64,000 bases of DNA from Apus apus. Lineage: Eukaryota > Chordata > Aves > Apodiformes > Apodidae. Made by a program: the position numbers and the translations under genes. The stretch is taken from contig NC_067312.1 in NCBI RefSeq assembly GCF_020740795.1, positions 44,602,405-44,666,404 on the forward strand, read 5' to 3'. Shown here in pieces: positions 1-12,400 of the stretch. Within the stretch, counting starts at the first letter, position 1. Each line of letters opens with the position of its first letter. The notes beneath the pieces were generated by a model, which made no database searches, had not been told where the DNA came from, and saw only the letters and a list, made by a program, of their open reading frames with translations.

Positions 1-3000
1 TTGTGAGGGAAGTCCTATTGGTACTGCAGTGGGGTGAGGATCTCTGGTGGGGTCTTGTCTGCCCTGCAGGGCACCAGCTGTGGCTCCAGCTGGGAGACAC
101 AAGTCTTGATGCAGGCTCCAAACCCAGCGGTCATTATGCGCTGTTAATCAGTGCTGGGTTTAATCCTGGGGTGTTTTTGTGGCAGTGGGAGGAAAATCAC
201 CCTGTGTATTTTGTATGCTAGTTAGGCTTCTGATTAAGTTACTGGCCTAGTTACTCAGACCTGCAGATTTGTGAATGTCTATGAAATTATTACCCTAAGC
301 AGTGGCTTGTAGCATCAGACCCCTCAATGGGCAAAGTTTTGGGGTTTCTTAAAGACAGATGCTTTATTTTTTTTTAAGTGTCTTTTAGTAATACTGTCAT
401 TCAGTAGCTACCCTAGTGATTGATAAAGACACTGCAGCCTTTAGGAATACTGCCAAGATATCTCAGAAATAGCTTTTATTATTGTGTGATACTTAATAAA
501 AGTTTGCATGCCAGCAGGATCAACTCACTGGAAGAGAGATTTTTGTCATAATGCTTTCAAGCTCATGTTGCACAACTATTTGTATTTTCATGCTTAAAAT
601 AAAAAACAGTCTTGAGAACAGCATATGCTTTTGAGAGACAAATGAAAATCAGTGTTTAAAAACTTGCATGCTCATAGGTTTTAGTAAAGCAGTTTGCATT
701 ATTTTGGTATGATGTATCATGCTGGCAACTTATTGTGTGTGTGTGTATGTAAGTATATGTATATTAAAAAGTGTATATATATAAATGTTTGGTGGCTTCT
801 TTATCTGCAAAAAAAGCTTCAGATGCCTTGCTTCAGCAGGAGGTTTCAGCATTTGGCCTGTGATAGAAAATAATAAATCTTCTAAAAAATATTCTAATAA
901 TGCCCATTCTTCTCATGGAGGGTAAATAGTGGGATCATTCATAAACTGGCTTAATTATGATACTCCCAATTCTGGGAAATGAAAGGGGAAGGGATAGACA
1001 ATACAGCCTCATTCCAAAACCACGTGATCATGCAGTTTCAGCATACACTTGGTAGCCAAGGGTAGTGTAGAAATGAATTTGTTGTAGGTGAATTTACTTG
1101 TTCTGAATCCAGGTGCCACATTCTTGGTTCCTCAAGAATATCCTGAAAAGGGGCAGTGTGAGACACAGGATAGAAACTGCATAGGGAACACGCTGTCTTT
1201 TCACAAAGAAACTTCTCTCTAAGCTTAGGATTGAAACAAAACACTGCTTCCTGCATGTGCTGTCAAGAGTTAAAGCTTGTATTTTCAGCAAGGGAAAATT
1301 TCCATGTTGTGAGAATAACCTTTGACAACTAAAAGTAAACCTAAAACTGAAGCAATGCTGTCCAATATATTCCAATAAAAGCAGTGGTCTTATTCAGTGT
1401 TGTGGAATTTGAGGCTGGGTCAGGTGCCAGAGTCAAGAAAGCTGTATGATCGTAGTGCCAGCCAGATAGGGATTAACTCTGCACCCCAGTGTGAAAATGA
1501 AACTTCCTGCCTTCTTGGATATCACAGTTGCTACTGCAGTCTTACCTAGACCTGATATTGTTACAGGTGGCATAGTACGATGGCATCCCATAATAATGGA
1601 TAAAGGGTGATAGTTGTTACCTTGAGTGGGTGCTTCAGACCTCTCTGGTGTCAGAGTCCTTTCTCAACACATTACTGCAGTGGTCTCTGCAGTGGCCCTT
1701 TTCATATATGTTCACATTGTTTGGTAGATGGTGGGCAGAGTCAGATGAGCCCCTGGTAGATCCTCATAACTTCTGCCTCACAGGAAAATGTGTCTGGATT
1801 TTTAAATATGGTCTGTTCATCTTGTTGCATGTTCTCTGAACTTGTGGCTCTACCACCTGGGCTCCATGCCACAATACTACAACCCATGCACAGTGTCATG
1901 CTGTTGGCTTGGATGTTAGCTAGGAGAGTGCTTTAGAGATAGATGAGTAACACTTGGTGCGTTAGGGGATCTTTCCAACAGAGTGGGAAGCATTTCCTGG
2001 AAAGTCATAGATCTCCACCACTGCAGACTTCCTTCTATTTACAGTCCAGCATGGTCCAACATGAACTTCAGTTAAATCTCAGGATGAAAGACTATATGTG
2101 TCTGAAGTTTGATTCTCTTTCAAAGTCCATTTTCTAGCAGTGCCAGCAGACTCTTTTTTTGATCAATTCCGTCTTTCATCTTTCAGTGTAAAGAGTTTCC
2201 ATGAAAGCTGTCTGTACACTTCATATATGAGGTAGATTAAAATTCACTTGTGCTTTGTCTTACTGCTTCCAGTAGAGACTGCTGTTAGTCAGTATGCATC
2301 ATTCATTAGCTTAATTTTAAGGCAAACCTCCTCATGACTGTTGCATTAAAGAGACTAACCTGTTTAGAGTTCTCATCCCAAATCCTCCCTGCATTCTTAG
2401 TGAAAGAGTGACAGTGAGTCCCAAAACTTAAATTCAGCTCTGAGATGACCTGTTGTTTTTTTTCAAGCTGTTTCTGATGTCAAGACCAAAAGTCTGCACC
2501 ACAAGCATGAGGTTTTTGAAGAATGTTTATCTACTAGAAGTATTTTTTGCATGCCTGCCAATCACTTTGTGACCATATTCATTCTCCCAGAGTCGAAGTG
2601 TCTCACTGTAGACATGACCCCTGTTTATGCATCTATACTGAGATTTGTATGGCTGCAGTACAGGAAAAAACACTCTGAGTTTGGATCTGTCTCATTTGCA
2701 CTTAGCAACTGCAGTAGTGTGCTGATAAATCCACTCTATATTCTGCTCAGGATAAAATCAATCCACTGCCAAGGTGGGTGTGCTGTTCAGCTCTGTATGC
2801 ATAGCCTCTCAAAAGGGCTGCAGGATTGGTCAGTGGTGGTTTTGGCTTGCCATGCAGGCCCCTTTCTTAAGGCTTTGCATAATGATATGTAAATTCATAA
2901 TGGCACTTTAGCTGTTGGTTTCCCTGAGCTTTGAAACAGAGAAGTGAAATAATGCAGCTGCCTGCCTTTTATTAGAAGGATATCATTAGAAGGTCCTGCT

Positions 3001-4874
3001 TAACGAACCTGATTACCTTCTATGACCAGAAGACCCTCCTTGTGGCTGAGGGGAAGGCTGTGGAAGTTCTCATCCTGGTCTCTCACAGCATTCTCCTAGA
3101 GAAGCTGGTGGCTCATGGCATAGACAGGTGCACTCTTCACTGGATGAAAAACTGCCTTGGTGACCAGGTCCAGAGAGTTGTAGTGAATGGGGTTGGATCC
3201 ATTTGGTGAACAGTCACCAGTGGTTACACCCAGTTCTTAGTTTTGGGGCCAGTCTTGTTCAGTATCTTTATCAACAGTCTGGATGAGGGACTGAGTGCTC
3301 CCTCAGTAAGTTTGCAGATGACACCAAATTGGGTGGAAGTGTTTATCTACTTAAAAGTAGGAAGGCTCTGCAGAGGGACCTGGACAGGCTGGATCGACGG
3401 GCCACGGCAAATTGTTCAACAAAGGCTGAGGTTCAACAAAGCCAAGTGTCAGCTCCTGCATTTGGGTCACAACAAGCCCAGGCAATGCTACAGGCTTGGG
3501 GAAGAGTGGCTGGAGAGCTGCCCAACAGAGAAGGACCTGAGGGTGCTGCTGGACAACTGGATGAACATGAGTCAGTAGTGTGGCCAAGAAGGCAAATAGC
3601 GTCCTGGCCTGCATCAGAAATGGTGTGGCCAGCAGAACTAGGGAAGTGGTTGTGCCCCTGTACTGGTGAGGTTACAGCTTAAGAGTTGTGTTTGGTTCTG
3701 GGGGCCTCACTACAAGAAGGAAATTGAGGTGCTGGAGTGAGTCCAGAGAAGAGCAACCAAGCTGATGAAAAGTCTAGCGAACAAGTCCTGTGAGGAGAAG
3801 TTAAGGGAACTGGGGTGCTTTAATTTGGAGAAGAGGAGGCTGAGGGAAGACCTCATTGTTCACTGCAGCTACCTGAAAGGAGGTTGTACGGAAGTGGGTG
3901 TTGACCTCTTCTCCCAAGTGAATAAACAATAGGACTAGAGTAAATGGTCTGAAGTTGAAGTTGCTCCAGGAGATGTTTAGACTGGATATTGGGAAGAATT
4001 TCTTTACTAAATGAGTGGTCAGGCACTGGAATGGGCTGCACAGGGAGGTGGCTGAGTCACCATCCCTGGTGGTATTAAACAAGTGTGCAGACATTGCACT
4101 TCAGGACATGCTCTGGTGGGTATGGTGTTTTTTTCTGAATTGATTGTTGGACTCGGTGATCTTAGAGGTCTTTTTCAATGGTCATGATGTCGTAATTCTT
4201 TGATATTTGGGATGAGTGTGTTCTTTTTCTGCCATGCTCAGAGGGAGATTTGTTTGGGATCCCCAGCAAGAATGTGTCAGAACAGTCGTGTTTATACTCC
4301 CCTTTTGCTAGGTGTCATGCCAATGCTATTTCAGTTGAATACTATTCAGTGTTCCTACTTGAGTAGCAAAATAGGCAGCTGCCATTTACTCTTGTAAGTC
4401 TCATGCTGGTGTGACTGGTAGGAGAGCTGAATGCAGTAGGGCTGCTTTTTGTTAACAGAAGCAGGTCCTGTATACAGCAAACTTTACATGCTCAGGCTTT
4501 TGTGTGCCTGCTGCAGCCTTGATGTCAGCACAGGCTTGCTTTTCTACATACGAGGATAGTCAGTACGTTGGTATTGGTGGAAAGATTGTGTGGTAAAGAC
4601 ACTATTTAATGTGGTTACTTTCCATTCTCATAAACTGTGTCTATTTCAGGTGTTTGTTCTTCTGTCTTGTTGCTCTTCCAGCATAACAATATTTTCAGCA
4701 TATTTTGTTTCTAGAAATAAAAATTAATAAAAAGACTTACTCCCTGAATGCTCCAGTTTTTACAAGTATGACTGCATATGTGCAGCACTGTACTAAGTTT
4801 TAAATTGTTTAATGAATTGTTCAGCTTTGAGAAGGTGATTCATTGTGATTTTTTGTTGTGCTTTGTTTTTTTAG
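1..4874 (+). other. SEMA4D: SEMA4D intron (5' part outside window)
   Basis: No coding exon is recognisable here. The first SEMA4D exon seen starts at 4875, so this stretch is most likely the preceding intron; the exons for the seven-bladed sema domain must lie before the window. It is AT-rich and contains a TG/TA dinucleotide stretch near 735-785 and a CR1 copy at about 2985-4193. Short open frames inside it show no family resemblance, apart from those in the CR1. Confidence 0.6.
2985..4193 (+). mobile_element. CR1 LINE, 5'-truncated, degraded
   Basis: The + strand matches the C-terminal part of CR1 ORF2, broken by many frameshifts and stops. Traces of the reverse transcriptase are visible: a LITFY-like segment near 3010, VSHSILLEKL near 3085, and the [15 protein letters not shown] block at about 3245-3290. 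The usual CR1 3' region follows (KANS-like, 'GAAGAGGAGGCTGAGGGAAGA', 'GGACTCGGTGATCTTAGAGG'). The copy ends near 4190 without a clear terminal octamer repeat. It lies in the SEMA4D intron in the same orientation as the gene. Old insertion, not coding-competent. Confidence 0.85.
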
Positions 4875-5047
4875 GGAAGAAGATACCTCTATGCTGGTTC
4901 AAATTCTGGTGTGGTTCAGTCTCCAGTGGCATTCTGTGACAAGTATACCACTTGTGTTGACTGTGTTTTAGCAAGGGATCCTTACTGTGCTTGGAAACCC
5001 CTTGAAGCTTCCTGCATTGATATTTTTAAAGAAGGTGAAGTTGAAAG
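4875..5047 (+). CDS. SEMA4D: SEMA4D exon, PSI domain
   Basis: The acceptor is TTTTTTAG before 4875 and the donor GTAATA begins at 5048. The exon opens in phase 0 (GRRYLYAG) and ends with two bases of an Arg codon. It carries seven of the PSI-type cysteines, including the DPYCAW signature. Confidence 0.93.
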
Positions 5048-7353
5048 GTAATAGTATGGTACCTTTTATTACCTTACAGTTAAAATCAATATTTAATAAG
5101 TCTTGCTCCTTACTGATAACTGGCATTTCTCCAAATGCAGACTTTTTCCTATACATCTGTCTCTGTGCTCTTTAGATGAAATTAATCTTACCTAGTATTA
5201 GAGAATAAGCTGGCTGTAAGAAAGAAGATTTGAAGTTGTAATGCTTAGTCTTCCTCTTACAGGAACTGGATTCAGAACATTGGTGGAGATGCATCATCTT
5301 GTTCTGGTGAGTTAGCCTTCTAAGAGCTATTGCACATGTCCAGTGTGCAGTATTGAAAGAGTTACGTTTAGTTTGGGTTTGTTGGGTTTTTTTTTAATTA
5401 TCTGGACATTCATTCATATTTTAATAGTATGAGATTCTGCTTTTGAATACTTGAGCACCTGTACAGCCTGCATGTTTTCTTTAAGTATCTGTGTTTGTAT
5501 ACATTTCAATGTGCAATGCACAAAACTCTGAAACGAACGGGCATCTCAAAAACAGCTTGTGAATGAAAGCAATAATTACCATAAGTATTTCTAGTGCATA
5601 GGCCTCTGCCTCTGTGATACAACATTTGACATTCTGCTGTAAGCCTTGATAAGTTCTTCGTTATTGCTGCTGGGTCAGATTAAATGATCCTGAAAAAAGC
5701 TGGTTTTATGGTGAGAGGAGAGAGGGACTTAGAACATCATACAGAACAGCTGAAGTACCATCCATAGTGTGTTAAGGCAAGTAACCACAGGTCTTTCTTT
5801 ATAGTGTGTACTGCTGCCACCAGATCAAGGATATCTTAAAGAAGAGTAGTGTTACAGGAGATCGTACTGCATTAAAAAAAGCTCTTACAAATTTGATTTA
5901 CTTTGTTTTAATTTTTAATCCAAGCAAATTGTGGACCCCAATGAGAGTTTTGCTTGTTAGTTTTTTTGTTAATTTGTGGGTTTGCATTTTGGGTGTGCTA
6001 TAATTCCTGGTATTTTTTTAGAAGAGAGTTGAGGTTGAGTAACAGCACTTTGTTCAGTTTCTTCTTGGTTATTTTGTAGTTGCTGATTTACTTAAAATTG
6101 CATATAAAGTGATAAGTTCAGCATCTTGTCTCGAACAATGACTAATCTCGTGTACTCTCAGTTGCTGATAAACAAAATCTCATCTTTATCTGGAAGTGAA
6201 GGCTGTCTTGGAATTTGAAGTGTCCTGTCTCTTAGTCTGTCTCGATGTCTCGTATGCAGCTGTAGCTTGGTGTTTCACTGAGAGTCTTGCATGCTGTCAT
6301 CTTGGTCTTGTGAGGGAATCTAAATTCTTCAATCTTTGTTTCCCTCTAAGACTACAGCACGGTCTTGTGAAATTGTATGGATTAGAACAAACAGGAATCA
6401 TTGCTGATGCTTTGCACGTTTATTTTGATGTTCCAGATAAAGTAAGAGAGAACTCCCTACAGCATACGTTCAAACATGGGAGCACAGCAGAGCTCAAGTG
6501 TTCTCAAAAGTCCAATCTGGCACAGGTAGTTTGGAAGTTCAGAGATGATGTGCTGAGAGTGGAGAGCCCCAAGTACCGTCTGCTGGAAAAGGCGCTGCTC
6601 ATCTTCAATTTATCAGAAGGAGACAGTGGTGTTTACCAGTGTTTGTCAGAAGAAAAAGTGAAGAATAAGAAATTTTCTCAAGTGCTGGCTAAGCATGTTT
6701 TGGAACTGAAAAAGATCCAACATACCACGGTGGGCCCCACCGTGGCAGCTGCTCCAACAGAAGGTAATAGCAATGTGCAGAAAGTGTCAGCTGTATCAAC
6801 TGAGGGGTCTACTGCTCGCATCTCCACCACTCACATGGTACTGGTAACAACAGCAAAGGTGGTAACAAAGCCCATTGACCCTATTCTAACCAGCGCAGCC
6901 TCTAACACAGAGCTCCTCAATTCAATTCCTGATGCTGTCCCAGAAAAGACGATGTTCCTCAAGTCAAATGATAACTTCCTGTTGATGTTCCTCTTCCTCT
7001 TCTTTTTTATTCTCTTCTTGTGCCTGCTGTCCTACAACTGTTACAAAGGGTACTTGCCGGGGCAGTGCTTGAAATTTCGCTCTGTCATGCTGCTCGGTAA
7101 GAAGAAAACAAAATCAGATTTTTCTGATTGCGAGCAAAGTGTGAAGGAGACACTGGTGGAGCAAGGCAGTGTCAGCCACCAGAGTGGGGAGCAGCCAAAG
7201 CCAGCACACGACACTGGCTACGAGACTGAGCCTGACTGTGGAAACTGCCAGCTGCAGCCTGGGGATTCACAGGCATCCCGAGAGGCCAAGGACAAGCCCT
7301 TTGATGTCAAGTGTGAGCTCAAGTTTGCTGACTCGGATGTGGAGGGAGACTGA
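4875..7353 (+). CDS. SEMA4D: Semaphorin 4D, transmembrane form, C-terminal part (3 exons)
   Basis: The coding join is 4875-5047, 5263-5306 and 6437-7353; the N-terminal sema domain lies outside the window. SEMA4D (CD100) is a cell-surface ligand for plexin-B1/B2 and, on leukocytes, CD72; it acts in axon guidance, angiogenesis and immune activation. The first exon encodes most of the PSI domain ([16 protein letters not shown], then the cysteines of [10 protein letters not shown] and DPYCAW). The second gives [14 protein letters not shown]. The last exon (305 codons plus stop) carries one Ig domain (ELKCSQKSN ... GVYQCLSEE), a Thr/Ser-rich stalk, a phenylalanine/leucine-rich membrane helix near 6975-7035, and a tail with the family hallmarks DTGYETE and the C-terminus [10 protein letters not shown]. 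The tail distinguishes SEMA4D from other class 4 semaphorins. Phases are consistent (2 then 1), with GT-AG borders throughout. No lesions are seen. Confidence 0.95.
5263..5306 (+). CDS. SEMA4D: SEMA4D exon, end of PSI region, branch point for two isoforms
   Basis: This 44-nt exon lies between CTTACAG and the donor GTGAGT. It encodes [14 protein letters not shown] and ends with one base (G) of the next codon. That phase-1 G can join either to AT... at 6437 (Asp, membrane form) or to CC... at 9245 (Ala, short form), so the splice choice is made at this donor. Confidence 0.93.
5307..6436 (+). other. SEMA4D: SEMA4D intron
   Basis: Intron of 1.13 kb, AT-rich with T-runs. The reading frame of the following exon happens to stay open back to 6196, but the acceptor GATGTTCCAG just before 6437 fits both the phase and the human protein. 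No repeat was recognised. Confidence 0.8.
6437..7353 (+). CDS. SEMA4D: SEMA4D last exon of the membrane form (Ig, TM, tail)
   Basis: Starts after TTCCAG in phase 1 (G|AT AAA GTA) and ends with TGA at 7351-7353. It holds the Ig domain, stalk, transmembrane helix and the whole cytoplasmic tail. The stalk is rich in Thr, Ala and Val and is the least conserved part against the human protein as I remember it. Confidence 0.95.
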
Positions 7354-8885
7354 AGGAGCCCATCATCCATTTGAGTGGTGGAAATCAATTGTGGTCCTGT
7401 GGGTAGCTATCTGAGCACAGAGACCATGAGTGTGACAGCTGAGCCTTTGCAGGGTTTACATGCATAAGCTGTACAGCAAGACAATATACGTTCAGATCTC
7501 ACCAGATCAGAGAAGCAGTGTTTGTGTCTGGAGACCAGAACATCCTGTGTTGTACTGTCTTGTTGTTTTTTTTTTTTCTTCTAAATGGCCAGTTTCAGAT
7601 CACCATTTGTTTGTTCCAAACAAGTGCTTCACTCTGACAAACAGTTACTTCCTTTTTTTTCAGCCCTGTGCTTCCATAGGATAAAAGTAACTTTCTAATT
7701 CAGTTGGTTTTAAAAAGTACTTCAGTCTATACGTATTTTTAGCTGCCATTAAAAAAAGACCTAGTTTCATTTTAATTCCAAATTGGAAATGTAAGTTTAG
7801 TTTATCAGATTGGTAAATTATAGACTATTGTCCAGATTGGGACATTTTTTTCTTCGCTTCTAATGATTATTTTTAGTTGTATGCTTTGTGTTTTGGCACA
7901 CTAGGTCTCTCTAATTGGCTAAAGTAATTTTTTTTAACTGCTTTTGAAGTATTTTAGACTTTAAGGAATAATGGGGATAATAGCCGTGGCTTGATGTGTG
8001 TAAGACTCTCAGGGATAATGTTGTTTAAAGGCTTTTTTCTTTGCTGCTTTCTATAAATTTAGGTACTACAGTATCAGTACAAAACATGGAGTAAGTGGTG
8101 GGAGGGAGGAAATAATAGATTTAGGAATGTTTTTCCTTTTTTTTCCTCTTTTTCCCTCTCCTTTGCCCTTAACCTGCAAGCAGAACATAGTCACATTGTA
8201 TTTTTTGTACAAAACTGGGTTTTGTTTTGATTAGTGAAGCAATACAGGCAAGCAACTATCCATTAGCAGTGATACAGAGGTTTTTTGCACTGTGGAAACG
8301 AAACAGGAATCGAGAATAATTAACTACACTAATTCAGCTAGTGACTCACTGGAATGGACTGTTAGGATACAGCCTGATGAGAAAACATTGCCGATTTTTT
8401 TTTTCTTTTTTTCAGAATAAAAAATAACTCCGCTTCTTTTTGTGACAAATCTTTAGTGTCGCCCTTTCTGGATGACACCTTCCAATCTCCTGTGCAACTG
8501 GAGACTGAAACTGGAGCTGCTCAAACAATCAGTCATTTGAACTGTTTCTGTGAATCATGCCTGCAAACGTGAAAGTGTGCATTTGTTCTCAGCCTGGTTC
8601 ACAGTAGTGCTGTTTGTCTGTAAAAGCATTTTGTGCGGTACAGTCCTGAAAAATTGTTCCTCTCACTGCATCTTTCTGTAAAAATTGCTAGAAGTAGAGT
8701 ACATTTTAACAATAAATAGCAGTATGCCTGCGCTGCTTTTCTATGTGGAACTTTCATGCAAACATAATTTAGACCATCTTAGTGAAAACAGTTTATATTT
8801 TATATGATTCAGTTTGGTTTTATTTTTCTATTTTTAATTATGTACATATAACAGAATAAATGTTAAAATAAATTGTATTATATCT
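7354..8885 (+). other. SEMA4D: 3' UTR of SEMA4D membrane form
   Basis: Non-coding, AT-rich, with no repeat. AATAAA hexamers occur at 8416, 8711, 8855 and 8867. The close pair at 8855/8867 in a very AT-rich context is the likeliest end. The exact cleavage site was not determined. Confidence 0.65.
8855..8872 (+). terminator. SEMA4D: Likely polyadenylation signals of SEMA4D membrane form
   Basis: Two overlapping-range AATAAA hexamers (8855-8860 and 8867-8872), about 1.5 kb after the stop codon. The downstream sequence near 8890 contains the TG-rich stretch TTGTGGATCTTGG, compatible with a downstream element. Confidence 0.5.
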
Positions 8886-9244
8886 TGACTTGTGGATCTT
8901 GGCACAATGACACTGCTTTCCATATTTCAAGTACTAATGTTCCTTGTGGTTTCCTTTAGGGGCGAAAAGTGAAAACCTCGGTAATGAATTAGAAGCATAT
9001 TCTCTTCTCAGCTGTAGTTAAATGGGTTATAACCTGGAGTGAAGGATGGGATGGTGGGGAGGTGGGGATTGGAAGAACGGGCGAAGGAGGAAAGCACTCT
9101 TCTCTGGGGGTCCAGGGACAATTCCTCTTATTACCCTTCTAAAATTAATTTGTCTTTTTGCATTACTTCTTCAGTGTGTGATGTATTTCTTAAAACTTAT
9201 TTCCTTAGTACCCTCTTTCTTTTCTGTCCTCTTCTATCACACAG

Positions 9245-9448
9245 CCTCTCCTATACCTTTCCCTCCTACTGGTACCTCATTTTTGTCCTGTGTGGGAAGT
9301 GATTCACCTCCTTCACTCACCAGTACCCAGCCTGATGATTGGTCTAGCACAGACCCTGTAAAGGTCATGTTGTTGCCACCTTTCCTAAGTGACCAGGCAC
9401 AGCATGTTAGTGTTCGGGGACCGTTTCATCTCTTCTGCCAAGCCACAG
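9245..9448 (+). CDS. SEMA4D: SEMA4D short-form exon A
   Basis: Acceptor CACACAG before 9245, donor GTAAGT at 9449. Encodes the linker and the first Ig cysteine (FHLFCQATG). Length 204 nt, phase 1 in and out. Confidence 0.88.
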
Positions 9449-12400
9449 GTAAGTTGGAGGACCTCTGTATAAACCAGCATTTTCTGTATTAAAGAGTTAG
9501 ATATGTTGCCATGTACTGCATATGTTTTACTTTTTTATGCTTGAACAAACACAAGAAAAATACCATTTCAGGATGTATAGTCAAGATGCTGTTTGTTACC
9601 AAGAATCTGGCACTGTACTTTAAAATGCAGGCTGTGGTTTAGTAGCCTACTTAGTGTATTAATAGTGAAATTATTTCAGTAGGCTCACTTGCATGCTGAA
9701 GGAGTTCATTGAAACATGATTGTGTATGGATGTTTAGCAGGTATGTGTTTCACTGTCAGTGTGTATGCCATTTAAAAAAGACATTTCTGTTGGATTTGAA
9801 TTTAGTATATTTGTGTGGACCAGGTCAGTTATTCCTTTGTGGTCTCAACTTATTTCAAGTGATAAATTACTTAGTGTAATGACAGCTTTCACTTTATGAA
9901 GAATATATTATCTGAGGTGTACAGGAGAAGGACAAAGCTTTTTTTTTCTGTAGAAGTTCAACATTTGTCTTTCAGCTTTTGTTTGGATAGTAGATGCCTG
10001 TTTAAGCAAAGTGAGATTTCATAGATCTAAACAGGTCTTAAACTGTAACCTTGTTCCTTGAAAGAAGAGATTATAGATATAAGTTATTTTTTAAAGTAGC
10101 ATTGTTTCTTATTTGTCTGTGTTATGTTACATGGAGTCAGACCAAAAAATAAATTTTATTAAAGTAGGTCTTAACAAAGACATGATTTGTGTTTCTGTGG
10201 CTAGAAAGGACAACAGTGGGATTCTGATGATCTATGACTCTGCCTGAGCAGGGGATGTTGAGCCTGATGACCTCTGGAGGTCCCTTCCTTCCTCAGTTAT
10301 TTTGTGATTCTGTGATCAGGGTTCTTTTACAGAATGCACTCACAGAATTATTTATGTTGGAAAAAACCTTTCAGCAGTAATTTGTTCACCGTTGATACAG
10401 ACAATTCAGGAACTTTTTGTTGTGCACCATGAAAAAAATTTAATAATAGCATATATAGCACAAAGGATTTAAACAGTTTAATAATTGTGCTACATACCTG
10501 GAATTTATTTTAAAATTACTTCTATTAATCAAGCAATGTCTGTTTTAATGTAATACTCACAGGCTGCTTTAGAATTACATTGGCAGTGAACCTATGAAGG
10601 AGCAGTGTCTTAAAGACAGCCTGTTGGAATTCTCACTCCTGAGGAGGTAGGGATGAGTAGTGGAAGAAACTGTAACAAAGATCAGACATGCAAGCGATGC
10701 AGCGATGGCACAGACAGGGGCAAGATAGTGTGCTGTGGACGTGTTTCCGACTTCTCTCAGGAAGCAGTGAAGTACGGCACTTTGTATTATGTATGGGGGC
10801 CTTACTCCCTTTGGGAAATGATATTTGGCTACATCCTTCTTTTACCCAGAAGCTGAAAAGGAAGGCATAAGTTTCTCTTCAAAATTGCCTTCCAGTTTCT
10901 CTCCCTCTTCCCCTGAAGTGACTCACCTCTTCACATTTCTCCAAAGATGTGTCTGCTAGATACGCACTTGCAAACATTAGGTTTCCTGTATACTTCGTCA
11001 GTGTTCTGCAGGGACCTCATGAACTTTATGTGCCTGGCTGTGCTGTCTTTCCAGCAAATATCAGGGTGGTTGAAGTCCCACTGTTTTAGCCTACCCCTTA
11101 ATGCCTATCCATAAGCTTTCAACTTGCTCTTGATCTGCCCACAGGCAGAGCTTCATATATTCCAGTTGCTGTCTTACATGAAGACCAACTCCACCACCTT
11201 GTCTTGCTGGCTTGTCTTTCCTAAAAAGGACATAGCCATCCATGACAGCATTCATTTTGGATCCCGCCCCAGAAACAGTGCAAAACATTATGCTCTTAAT
11301 TGTATTTCTGGCCTGCAATTCAGACTTTGTCAGTGTCCATGGTGTCAAGAAGTCTTACCTCCTCCCTTTGTTTGAAGCTGGGTTTTTTCCATAACGGTTT
11401 CTTAACTTTTCAGTCTCATTAAAGTAACCTCAGGACCGTGAATGTAAAAGTGCTGCAAACTCAGCAATATACTTAAAGCAGTTATTGTTTCATGGAGATA
11501 CTGAGATAGGTACCTGATAACCTCCACGTACAATGCCTGTTCCCTGTGGTTATGCTATTTTTTTAAGGAAGTGCAAGAAAGCAAACCACAACCAAGTATC
11601 AGAATTGCAAGTGATTCACTACAATTCTGCTCTTGGGTGAAGCTTTGTACTTACACTGAAACTCGTGGAAGAGTGGGGAAAACAAGATGTACTTGCACTT
11701 CATGAAGAACTGCTGCAGACTGAGTAAAACCCTAGACTAGCGCCTGCAGGTTAGTCTGAAACAGACTTCGCCCAAGGCTGTGTCTGGATGTCCAAGAGTT
11801 GGCTCTACTGGTGTCACCAAGTGCTCATGCAACATGGGTCTCAGCAGTGGGATTCAAAAGTCCCTACACCCTAAGGTGTGCCTGATTTGCCCAGGGCAGG
11901 AGGAGCTTATTTGTCAAGAAACTGACTTAGAGAAATGAGTGAGCTTTCTAGAAGTGGCTTTATAAATAATTCTTGGGTGAGGTTTTTTAGATTAATTGCC
12001 TCACCTGTGCTGCCCTAGGATGGTCTTATTGGGCAATCTGGTGCAGTGCATTAACAGCTCAGTCAGAAGAGGCATGGAGAGCCTTTGTTAGTATTTCTTA
12101 ATAATTATGTCTGTGGACAGATATATCATTACCTTTTGAAACCTGAAAATGGTTTAACTGATACCCAAGAGAGGAAAAGCTCTGCATCTACCAGTGCAGT
12201 TCAATCCAGTGCATAAATATATTACCATTCTCTAAATTTTAAAAACCTTTTAAAGCAGTATATTTTGAGATTCATATGGTGATGCTTTGTGGAATCAATA
12301 CCCTTGACTTCAGCATGTGTAGTTGCTTAGTAATCTGCGGTTGGCTTATCTTTATCCTCTAATGGAAATTCCAAATTTTTACCTTCTTAAATATTTCCAT

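Noticed and set aside
6196-6436. Upstream extension of the SEMA4D terminal exon frame
   Set aside because: The frame is open by chance; the acceptor before 6437 gives the correct phase and the conserved junction residues.
9046-9492. 148-codon open frame starting at 9046
   Set aside because: Only the segment 9245-9448 is an exon; the part before it is intron read-through and the part after runs past the donor.
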